DNA of 12,122 nucleotides from Chloroflexota bacterium (GTDB taxonomy: Bacteria > Chloroflexota > Anaerolineae > Anaerolineales > UBA4823): positions 1 to 12,122 of the forward strand of contig JAEWYL010000053.1 in assembly GCA_023395675.1 (NCBI GenBank), in the 5' to 3' direction. Below, piece by piece: positions 6,606 to 11,911 of this stretch. The translations under genes were made by a program, and so were the position numbers. Position 1 is the first letter of the stretch. Each line of letters begins with the position of its first letter. The notes under the pieces were generated by a model. It was given only the letters and a program-made list of their open reading frames with translations, was not told the origin of the DNA and did not search any database.

Positions 6606-7334
6606 CTACCAGCCCCCTGCCAGGCGGGCGATATGCCGCTCCGGCAGGTCGGCGGCCTTCATGCGGGCCTGGACGGCGGCGATGTCGTACGCCACCCGGC
6701 GGAACTCCCATACCTGTTCGTCCGGGTGAAAGATGGCGAATGCGGCGCGCGGGTCGTGGTCCCGCGGCTGGCCCACCGAGCCCGGGTTGAGGATGGCGCG
6801 CGGGGCGAGGGTGAGCCTCTCCCCGGCCTCCGGGTCGCGCTTGTGGGCGAAGCGCCGGTCCTCGGGCAGCTGGAAAACCACCGGCAGGTGGGTGTGCCCC
6901 ACGAAGCAGAAGGGGGTGTTGAAATGGTCGAAGCTGCGGGTGGCGGTATGCGTGTCCAGCAGGTACTCCCAGACCGGCTGGCGCGGGCTGCCGTGCGCCA
7001 GGGTGACCTGCTCCAATTCGAGCTTCTCCGGCAGCGAGCGCAGGAACGCCAGGCTGCCGTCGTCCATGGCCCGCTGCGTCCACAGCAGGGCTTTGCGGGC
7101 TTCGGGGTTGAAGGCGTCGGAGTCGATCTGGCCCAACGCGGCTGCGTCGTGGTTGCCCAGGATGCAGCGCAGCTCGGGCAGCGCTTTCACCCGGCGGACA
7201 CACTCGTTCGGATCGGGCCCGTACCCGACCAGATCGCCCAGGCACCAGGCGGCCTCGATCTCGCCGGCCTCCGCGAGAACGGCCTCAAGGGCTGTCAGAT
7301 TGGCATGAATATCGGAAATGACGAGGACGCGCAT
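6606..7334 (-). CDS. Calcineurin-like metallophosphoesterase
   Basis: 242 aa cytosolic dimetal phosphoesterase of the YfcE/MJ0936-like group. The metal-binding motifs run in order: SDIHAN (Asp8, His10), GDLVGYGPDP (Asp34), GNHD (60-63), AHGSP (His114), GHTH (146-149), then NPGSVGQPRD. All expected ligands are present, so it should be active; members hydrolyse phosphodiesters or small phosphate esters and the substrate cannot be read from sequence. The ATG at 7334 has no Shine-Dalgarno sequence. A TATAAT box overlapping the stop codon of the upstream methyltransferase ends 8 nt before it. The 9-nt gap to that gene allows read-through as well, so both operon and separate leaderless transcription are possible. 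Confidence 0.93.
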   Translation of the reverse strand: MRVLVISDIHANLTALEAVLAEAGEIEAAWCLGDLVGYGPDPNECVRRVKALPELRCILGNHDAAALGQIDSDAFNPEARKALLWTQRAMDDGSLAFLRSLPEKLELEQVTLAHGSPRQPVWEYLLDTHTATRSFDHFNTPFCFVGHTHLPVVFQLPEDRRFAHKRDPEAGERLTLAPRAILNPGSVGQPRDHDPRAAFAIFHPDEQVWEFRRVAYDIAAVQARMKAADLPERHIARLAGGW

Positions 7335-7342
7335 TGGTGAAA

Positions 7343-7348
7343 ATTATA
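7343..7348 (-). promoter_or_regulatory. -10 box TATAAT for the phosphoesterase, inside the methyltransferase stop
   Basis: Minus-strand TATAAT (7348 to 7343) ends 8 nt before the phosphoesterase ATG. It is built from the last bases of the methyltransferase Val codon, its TAA stop and one further base. No Shine-Dalgarno sequence lies between box and ATG, pointing to a leaderless transcript. Confidence 0.55.
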
Positions 7349-8093
7349 CTCTCTTCCATACCTGGTAAAGCCCCAAATTGCCGCTCTCCCCATCGGAATA
7401 GAAGCTTTCCTCCACCCGGAAACCGGCCTCCCCCGCCAGAGCCTCCAGCTCTGCCGCGTCAAAATGGTGCACATAGCGCAGGCCCTGCCCGCCGCCGCGC
7501 CAGTCCAGCAGGTAATCGCCGGGCTCCACCTGTTCCGGCGAGAGGCCGGCCTGCTCCCAGGGCTGGATGCGCCCCCGCAGCCTGGGGCTGTTCAGGAACT
7601 GCCAGTTGGAGAGAAAAAAGCGCCCTCCGGGGGCGAGCAGGGCGTGCGCCTTCCGGGCGATGGACAGGCGCAGCTCCCCGCCGGGGAGGTGGTGCAGCAC
7701 GGCGAAGGCAAAGACCAGGTCGAACCGGGCCGGGGTTTCCCCCTGCGGGCCGGCGGCAAGGGCCTGCTCCCAACCGGCTGCGGAGAGGTCCGCCTGCAGG
7801 AAGCGCAGCCCGGAAGAGGCTGCCTCTCCTGCCCGGCGGCGCGCTTCCTCCAGCAGGCCCGGGCTGTTATCCAGGCCCAGGTAGGACCCCCGGTGCCCGC
7901 GCCGCTTCAGCGCCTGCGCCAGCTCCCCGTTCCCGCAGCCCAGGTCGAGGATGCGCTCGCCCCCCTCCAGCCTGCCCAGCAGGCGCTGCACCCCCGGCTG
8001 CAGCCGCCCGCGCGTGGCCGAAAACTGGAGCGCGAAGGTCTGGTAAAATAAGCGATTGAGTGTGAGCAGGCGCTCGGCGATTTCCGGGTGCAT
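7344..8093 (-). CDS. Trm9/ABH8-like SAM-dependent methyltransferase
   Basis: 249 aa class I methyltransferase. SAM motif I is ILDLGCGNGEL (48-58), motif II GLDNSPGLLEEA (73-84), with FDLVFAFAVLHHLPG (124-138) and LLAPGGRFFLSNWQ (152-165). Beyond the generic fold it shares features with eukaryotic Trm9/ABH8 as I recall them: an N-terminal FYQTF..QFSATR segment (16-28; compare the FSQTR region of yeast Trm9), AVLHH followed by a downstream basic stretch, and a C-terminal GDYLLDW..RYVHHFDAAELEAL (192-219) like the GD-x-W / YYHLF-x-x-GEL block. Trm9 methylates cm5U34 in tRNA to mcm5U34. The gene is divergent from elp3, which makes cm5U34, strengthening that reading. Start at 8093 fits the conserved N-terminus; an in-frame ATG at 8165 would add 24 residues. 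A more distant tRNA or small-molecule methyltransferase is possible. Confidence 0.72.
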   Translation of the reverse strand: MHPEIAERLLTLNRLFYQTFALQFSATRGRLQPGVQRLLGRLEGGERILDLGCGNGELAQALKRRGHRGSYLGLDNSPGLLEEARRRAGEAASSGLRFLQADLSAAGWEQALAAGPQGETPARFDLVFAFAVLHHLPGGELRLSIARKAHALLAPGGRFFLSNWQFLNSPRLRGRIQPWEQAGLSPEQVEPGDYLLDWRGGGQGLRYVHHFDAAELEALAGEAGFRVEESFYSDGESGNLGLYQVWKRV

Positions 8094-8172
8094 GGATTGA
8101 ACCTGTCGAAGAATTGTGCTGTCGTGCGGGGCCGCCGGAGCGGCGCTGCAGGGCAGAAAAACCATTTTCAGA

Positions 8173-8178
8173 TAAACT
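8173..8178 (+). promoter_or_regulatory. -10 box TAAACT, predicted leaderless promoter of elp3
   Basis: TAAACT fits TANNNT and ends exactly 8 nt before the ATG at 8187, the same spacing as at 115-120 and 7343-7348. No Shine-Dalgarno sequence is present. No -35 match is seen. Confidence 0.5.
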
Positions 8179-8181
8179 CTA

Positions 8182-8187
8182 ATTATA
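8182..8187 (-). promoter_or_regulatory. -10 box TATAAT for the Trm9-like gene
   Basis: Minus-strand TATAAT (8187 to 8182) overlaps the first base of the elp3 start codon. It would start transcription near 8175, about 80 nt upstream of the chosen methyltransferase start (8093) or 10 nt upstream of the alternative ATG (8165). Together with TAAACT on the other strand it makes a face-to-face, overlapping divergent promoter pair, so the two genes may compete for polymerase. Confidence 0.45.
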
Positions 8188-9779
8188 TGGATAAAGCGAA
8201 AAACTGGCAGGCCGCGCGCGAATATACCCCCGAGAAACTGGCCCTGGCGAAAAAGGCGCTGGAAGAAGTGCGCCGCGGCCGGAAGGTCGGCGACGTCCTG
8301 CGGCGGCATCCCCTCCCCGGCGGCGGCTACCTGGGGAAGCATATGCTGGTGGCGGCCTACCGCCAGCTCACCGAGAGCGGCGAGTGGCCGGCGGACGAAG
8401 AGCTGCTGGCCCGCATTCGTATGAAGCCGGTGCGCACCCTTTCGGGGGTGACCACAGTGACGGTGCTGACCAAGCCCTATCCCTGCCCCGGCAAATGCAT
8501 CTTCTGCCCCACCGACGTGCGCATGCCGAAGAGCTACCTGCCGGACGAGCCGGGGGCCCGGCGCGGCCTGGAGCACGATTTCGACCCGCACGCGCAGGTC
8601 TCCGCCCGTTTGCAGGCCCTGCAGGCGGTGGGACACCCGACCGATAAGATCGAGCTGCTGATCCTGGGCGGCACCTGGAGCGCCTACCAGCGCAGCTATC
8701 AGGAATGGTTCATCCGGCGCTGCTTCGAGGCGCTGAACGGGCAGGAGGCGGAGAGCCTGGAGGAAGCCCAGGCGCAGAACGAGGCCGGCGCGCACCGCTG
8801 CGTCGGCCTGGTGATCGAGACCCGGCCCGACCACGTCAACCCCAAGGAACTGGCCCGCCTGCGCAGGCTGGGGGTGACCAAGGTGCAGATGGGGGCGCAG
8901 AGCCTGGACGACCGCATCCTGGAGCTCAACCGCCGCGGCCACACGGTCGAGGAGACGCGCCGGGCGGTGGCCCTGCTGCGAGCCGCGGGGTTCAAGCTCG
9001 TCCTGCACTGGATGCCGAACCTGCACGGGGCAACCCCTGAATCGGACCGGGAAGATTTCGCCCGCCTGTGGCAGGATTTCTGCCCGGACGAGATCAAGAT
9101 TTACCCGAACCAGCTCCTGGCGAACGCCGAGCTGTACGAGGTCTGGCAGCGCGGCGAGTACCGGCCCTATACCACGGAGGAACTGGTGGAGCTGATCGCG
9201 GAGATCAAGCCCAGCATCCCGCGCTACTGCCGGGTGAACCGCGTCATCCGGGACATCCCTTCGACGAACGTGGTGGAGGGGAACCGGCGCACCAGCCTGC
9301 GGCAGGACGTGCAGGCCGAGCTGCAGCGGCGCGGGGAGCGCTGCCAGTGCGTGCGCTGCCGGGAGGTGCGCGGCCAGGCGGTGGAGGCCGGCGAGCTGAG
9401 CCTGGACGACCTGGTTTACCAGGCCGGAGGGGCGGAGGAACATTTCCTGTCCTTTGTCACCCCCGGCGACCGCCTGGCGGGCTTCCTGCGCCTTTCGCTG
9501 CCCGGCCGCGAGTCGCCCCAGACCGGGATGCCGGACCTGGAGGGCGCGGCCATCATCCGCGAGGTGCACGTTTACGGTCAGTCGCTGGCGGTGGGCGAGG
9601 AAAAGCCCGGGGCGGCCCAACACGCCGGGCTGGGCACGCGCCTGATCGAACAGGCTGAGGCCGCGGCGCGCCGCCGCGGGTACAAGCGCCTGGCGGTGAT
9701 CTCCGCCGTGGGGACGCGGCTCTACTACCTGCGCAGGGGGTTCGAACACGGCGAGCTTTACCTCGTCAAGGACCTTTAG
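8187..9779 (+). CDS. elp3: Elp3-family tRNA uridine-34 carboxymethyl synthase (radical SAM + acetyltransferase)
   Basis: 530 aa. Elp3 uses acetyl-CoA and radical SAM chemistry to build cm5U at the tRNA wobble uridine. The radical SAM cluster motif is C-x3-C-x2-C (Cys100, Cys104, Cys107) within KPYPCPGKCIFCPTDVRMPKSYLP, which is diagnostic for Elp3. LLILGGTW (157-164), QMGAQSL (234-240) and HWMPNLHG (274-281) follow. A cysteine cluster C-x-C-x2-C (386, 388, 391) matches the zinc site. The C-terminal GNAT domain has HAGLGTRLIEQAE (479-491) for acetyl-CoA and YYLRRGF (513-519). Length matches stand-alone bacterial and archaeal Elp3. I use the ATG at 8187 because a GTG-initiated extension from 8088 has no family-like sequence and overlaps the divergent gene. 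No other Elongator subunit is visible, as expected in bacteria. Confidence 0.95.
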   Translation: MDKAKNWQAAREYTPEKLALAKKALEEVRRGRKVGDVLRRHPLPGGGYLGKHMLVAAYRQLTESGEWPADEELLARIRMKPVRTLSGVTTVTVLTKPYPCPGKCIFCPTDVRMPKSYLPDEPGARRGLEHDFDPHAQVSARLQALQAVGHPTDKIELLILGGTWSAYQRSYQEWFIRRCFEALNGQEAESLEEAQAQNEAGAHRCVGLVIETRPDHVNPKELARLRRLGVTKVQMGAQSLDDRILELNRRGHTVEETRRAVALLRAAGFKLVLHWMPNLHGATPESDREDFARLWQDFCPDEIKIYPNQLLANAELYEVWQRGEYRPYTTEELVELIAEIKPSIPRYCRVNRVIRDIPSTNVVEGNRRTSLRQDVQAELQRRGERCQCVRCREVRGQAVEAGELSLDDLVYQAGGAEEHFLSFVTPGDRLAGFLRLSLPGRESPQTGMPDLEGAAIIREVHVYGQSLAVGEEKPGAAQHAGLGTRLIEQAEAAARRRGYKRLAVISAVGTRLYYLRRGFEHGELYLVKDL

Positions 9780-9804
9780 CACCTATCCAAAAATACTGTT
9801 CCAT

Positions 9805-9857
9805 ATGGTTGTGCAGGTCGTCCTGGCCTGTGCCAGGCCGGCGCCCCGCACAACCAT
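9805..9857. repeat. Intergenic hairpin after elp3
   Basis: Perfect 10-bp arms ATGGTTGTGC (9805-9814) and GCACAACCAT (9848-9857) enclose a GC-rich tip with GCCTGTGCCAGGCCG (9826-9840), a 15-base match to the tip of the 1876-1971 element although the arms differ. No T-run follows, so it is not an obvious terminator. It may nonetheless end or stabilise the elp3 mRNA. Confidence 0.6.
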
Positions 9858-9899
9858 CTAATCATTACCGGATTGCTGCTTAACCTTTAATCCCGTCGG

Positions 9900-9905
9900 G
9901 GAGGG
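9900..9905 (+). promoter_or_regulatory. Shine-Dalgarno GGAGGG deciding a TTG start
   Basis: GGAGGG lies 7 nt before the TTG at 9913, an ideal spacing. The next ATG (9921) is out of frame. This supports TTG initiation for the CHR gene. Confidence 0.75.
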
Positions 9906-9912
9906 ACTTTTT

Positions 9913-10431
9913 TTGGATAAATGGCTGAGCCTGTTCCTGATCTTTATCAAGGTCAATCTGCTGACCACTTCGGGCCCTGCTTCGGTGGGGCTGATCTATA
10001 AAGAAGCGGTCGGCAAGCTGATGACCGAGAGCGAATTTGTGGAGGCGGTGGGCTTCTCCAGCGTCCTGCCGGGCAGCGACGCCCTGCAGCTCGCCATGTT
10101 CGTCGGCTACTCGGTCGGGGGCGTGCCCGGGGCGCTGGCGGCCCTGCTGGGCTCGATCCTGCCGCCGACGGTGGTCATGCTGCTCATCGCCGGCCTGCTG
10201 CAGCGCCTGCGCGGCGAGGCCTGGATCGGCAATTTTGTGCGCGGCCTCACCCCGGCGGTGGCGGTGCTGATGGTCGTGGTCGCCTGGCAGATATTCAGAG
10301 GCGACGGCAACGCGCTCTCCCCCGGCATCCTGCTCATCGCCGGAGCCAGCCTGCTCGCCCTGCTGCTCAAAGCCCCGGCCCCCCTGGTGCTGCTGGCGGC
10401 GGGGCTGGCAGGGGTCATCTTTTTCCGCTAA
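9913..10431 (+). CDS. Half-size chromate (CHR family) transporter
   Basis: 172 aa integral membrane protein covering one CHR domain. Family features: FIKVNLLTTSGPASVGLIY (11-29), where the usual FGGP motif reads TSGP; ESEFVEAVGFSSVLPGSDALQLAMFVGY (39-66) with the conserved LPG; and GGVPGALAALLGSILPP (69-85). Hydrophobic segments follow at ~85-97, ~112-127, ~137-153 and ~156-172. CHR proteins export chromate or move other anions. Most are either two fused domains or two adjacent half-size genes. Here there is one half and no partner within the window, so it would have to act as a homo-oligomer or with a distant partner. TTG start supported by GGAGGG. The universal stress gene begins 3 nt after its stop, so they are co-transcribed. 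Substrate uncertain. Confidence 0.85.
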   Translation: MDKWLSLFLIFIKVNLLTTSGPASVGLIYKEAVGKLMTESEFVEAVGFSSVLPGSDALQLAMFVGYSVGGVPGALAALLGSILPPTVVMLLIAGLLQRLRGEAWIGNFVRGLTPAVAVLMVVVAWQIFRGDGNALSPGILLIAGASLLALLLKAPAPLVLLAAGLAGVIFFR

Positions 10432-10434
10432 CCC

Positions 10435-11259
10435 ATGGACAGCCTGCCCATCCTGCTCTGCACCAACGGGTGCGGCTCCACCGAGCCGGCCCTGGAATAC
10501 GGCCTGTGGCTGGCGGGAGCGCTCGGGGCCCCGGTGAATCTGCTGGGGATCATCGAGACGGAGGGCCAGCAGGCCTGCGTAGAGGCCCTGCTGGAGGAGA
10601 CCGCCCGCAAGCTGGAGGAAAAAGGGCTGGAATACAGCGCCGCGCTGGAACGGGGGCGCGGCTCAGTGGTGATCGCCCGGGAGGCCGAGGCGGGGCGGTA
10701 TCTGACCATTTTCGGCCCGCTGGGCCGGCCCACCTGGCGCCGGGTGATCCAGGGGCGCTCCTTCCGGCGCGTCATGGCCCGGGTGAGCGGGCCGCTGCTC
10801 TACGTGCCTCGCGCCCCGCTGCAGTTGAAACGCCTGCTGGTCTGCCAGGGGGGCCTGGGCTACGCCAGCCAGGCCGAGCAGGTGGGTCTGTACCTGGCGC
10901 GCCGCCTGGGCGCGCAGGTCACCCTGCTGCACGTGGTGGAGCCGGTGACCCTGCAGTACCCGACCGCCCAGGAAGTGCACGCCCACTGGCGGGCGGTGGA
11001 GGAGACCGATACGCCCCAGGGCCGGCGCCTGAGAGAGTCGCTGGCCGAGGTGCAGGCTGCCGGGCTGGAAGGGGAGATCCGGGTGCGCCACGGGAATATC
11101 GTGCATGAAATCCTGGACGAGATCCAGAGCGGGAGCTACGACCTGGTGGCCATGGGCTCCGCTTACAGCGCCCACGCGCTGCGGCGCATGTACCTGCCCA
11201 ACGTGACGGCGGAGGTGGCGGAGGCGGCCGGCTGCCCGGTGCTGACGGCCCGAGCCTGA
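10435..11259 (+). CDS. Tandem universal stress protein
   Basis: 274 aa soluble protein made of two UspA-type domains (about 5-126 and 131-274). Domain 1 keeps the nucleotide loop G-2x-G-9x-G-x-S (Gly94, Gly97, Gly107, Ser109), so it may bind ATP. In domain 2 the matching region, MGSAYSAHALRRMYLPNVTAEV (240-261), has lost the second and third glycines, so it is probably structural. Each domain ends with the typical strand (PLLYVPRA; CPVLTARA). The ATG is 3 nt after the stop of the CHR transporter with no Shine-Dalgarno sequence of its own, suggesting translational coupling. Context suggests it senses nucleotide or stress state for the transporter; that is inference. A hairpin and a strong terminator follow. 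Confidence 0.9.
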   Translation: MDSLPILLCTNGCGSTEPALEYGLWLAGALGAPVNLLGIIETEGQQACVEALLEETARKLEEKGLEYSAALERGRGSVVIAREAEAGRYLTIFGPLGRPTWRRVIQGRSFRRVMARVSGPLLYVPRAPLQLKRLLVCQGGLGYASQAEQVGLYLARRLGAQVTLLHVVEPVTLQYPTAQEVHAHWRAVEETDTPQGRRLRESLAEVQAAGLEGEIRVRHGNIVHEILDEIQSGSYDLVAMGSAYSAHALRRMYLPNVTAEVAEAAGCPVLTARA

Positions 11260-11275
11260 GGCAAAACCCAGCCGC

Positions 11276-11293
11276 GGTAGGGAAAACCCTACC
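11276..11293 (+). repeat. Hairpin GGTAGGG-AAAA-CCCTACC
   Basis: A perfect 7-bp stem with an AAAA loop, 16 nt after the stress-protein stop and just before the main terminator. No T-run follows. It may stabilise the 3' end of the mRNA. Confidence 0.5.
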
Positions 11294-11301
11294 TTAAGAT
11301 C

Positions 11302-11344
11302 AGGAGTTTCCCCCAAAAACGGCTAGGGAAACTCCTTATTTTTT
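11302..11344 (+). terminator. Intrinsic terminator of the CHR-stress protein unit
   Basis: A perfect 11-bp stem AGGAGTTTCCC/GGGAAACTCCT (11302-11312 with 11326-11336), a 13-nt loop and the run TATTTTTTC (11337-11345). Confidence 0.92.
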
Positions 11345-11826
11345 CAAAAAGGGGCATAGGATATATTAGATCCCACTAACAACCGGTTCAAAATTTGTAT
11401 TTTTGTTGTGTGTTGGCCGGCGAAAGCGACCAACACACAACAAGAGTAGTGATCGGATACGCTCTGAGTGGTTCACTCGCTCAGTTGAGCATGATTGTTT
11501 TCGGAGTAATTAGGAGGCTGCGCCCCACCATGACTCCGAGAATATACCCTCCATAGTTTGGGAGAAGATTACGCAGGAACGGGCTAATTAATTGGGTTCC
11601 AGGAATGAGAGAAGTGGGGAAAAGGTTCCAGCTGGCTGTTCCCCGGCTCCCCTGTAAGTAGCGAGCCTGGAGAAACTGTCGCAAAAAGCGCCCTAAGCGG
11701 CTCTCTCACTAAGCCGGTGAGTTTTGTTTGATGGTGATTGTAGGGTTACATCCCACCATCACTCATCAATCAGTTCTTCCGTATTCAGCGAGAAGACCAC
11801 TCAGCGTTCGCTGGTGAAATTCGCTA
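11345..11826. other. Gene-free, AT-richer stretch with several hairpins
   Basis: About 480 nt between the terminator and the lacI promoter, visibly poorer in GC than the genes around it. I see no tRNA, no known riboswitch signature and no convincing ORF. The longest minus-strand frame (11481-11684, 67 codons, TTG start, no good Shine-Dalgarno sequence) has no recognisable motif. Structures seen: TTGTTGTGTGTTGG/CCAACACACAACAA (11403-11416 with 11430-11443, GAAA-type apex), TCGGAGT/ACTCCGA (11501-11507 with 11533-11539, apex GGCTGCGCC), GGGGAA/TTCCCC (11616-11621 with 11639-11644) and TGATGGTG/CACCATCA (11729-11736 with 11754-11761). It may hold an unannotated RNA or the remains of an element. 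Confidence 0.5.
11403..11443. repeat. 14-bp perfect hairpin in the gene-free stretch
   Basis: TTGTTGTGTGTTGG pairs perfectly with CCAACACACAACAA around the 13-nt tip CCGGCGAAAGCGA, which can itself fold as GC-GAAA-GC. T-runs lie before, not after it, so it does not look like a terminator in either direction. Confidence 0.65.
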
Positions 11827-11855
11827 TTGACAAGGGAAATTGAATTTGCTATAGT
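11827..11855 (+). promoter_or_regulatory. Sigma70 promoter of the LacI-family gene
   Basis: TTGACA (11827-11832), a 17-nt spacer and TATAGT (11850-11855), with TGC directly before the -10 (extended -10). Predicted start near 11862. It is the only promoter in the window with a consensus -35. Confidence 0.9.
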
Positions 11856-11862
11856 AATGACG

Positions 11863-11882
11863 CGTGTTAGTAACACGTGTTA
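11863..11882 (+). promoter_or_regulatory. LacI-type operator with three overlapping half-sites
   Basis: TAACACGTGTTA (11871-11882) is a perfect 12-bp palindrome with the central CG usual for LacI-family operators. It overlaps CGTGTTA-G-TAACACG (11863-11877), a second perfect inverted repeat. The half-site CGTGTTA thus occurs at 11863 (+), 11871-11877 (-) and 11876 (+). It begins at the predicted transcription start, so the regulator encoded next probably represses itself by blocking initiation. Confidence 0.8.
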
Positions 11883-11911
11883 GCTGTTCGAGAAGGAGCC
11901 AGGAACCACTA

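Noticed and set aside
8094..8165. Longer start (ATG at 8165) for the Trm9-like methyltransferase
   Set aside because: The 24 added residues show no family similarity. A short-leader transcript from the 8182-8187 box keeps this open, but 8093 fits the conserved N-terminus better.
8088..8186. GTG-initiated N-terminal extension of elp3
   Set aside because: The 33 extra residues look non-conserved, overlap the divergent gene start, and the ATG at 8187 has a well-placed -10 box.
8094..9782. A minus-strand frame continuing from the methyltransferase through the whole elp3 region (812 codons in all)
   Set aside because: It mirrors elp3, whose motifs are unambiguous, and its translation is low-complexity (Ala, Gln, His, Leu rich). 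Only the part from 8093 to 7344 has methyltransferase motifs.
11403..11443. Strong hairpin taken as a terminator
   Set aside because: T-rich sequence precedes it on the plus strand and A-runs follow on the minus strand, so no T-run follows it in either direction.
11481..11684. 67-codon minus-strand ORF in the gene-free stretch
   Set aside because: TTG start without a good ribosome site, no recognisable motif, and it runs through hairpins. Not listed as a gene.
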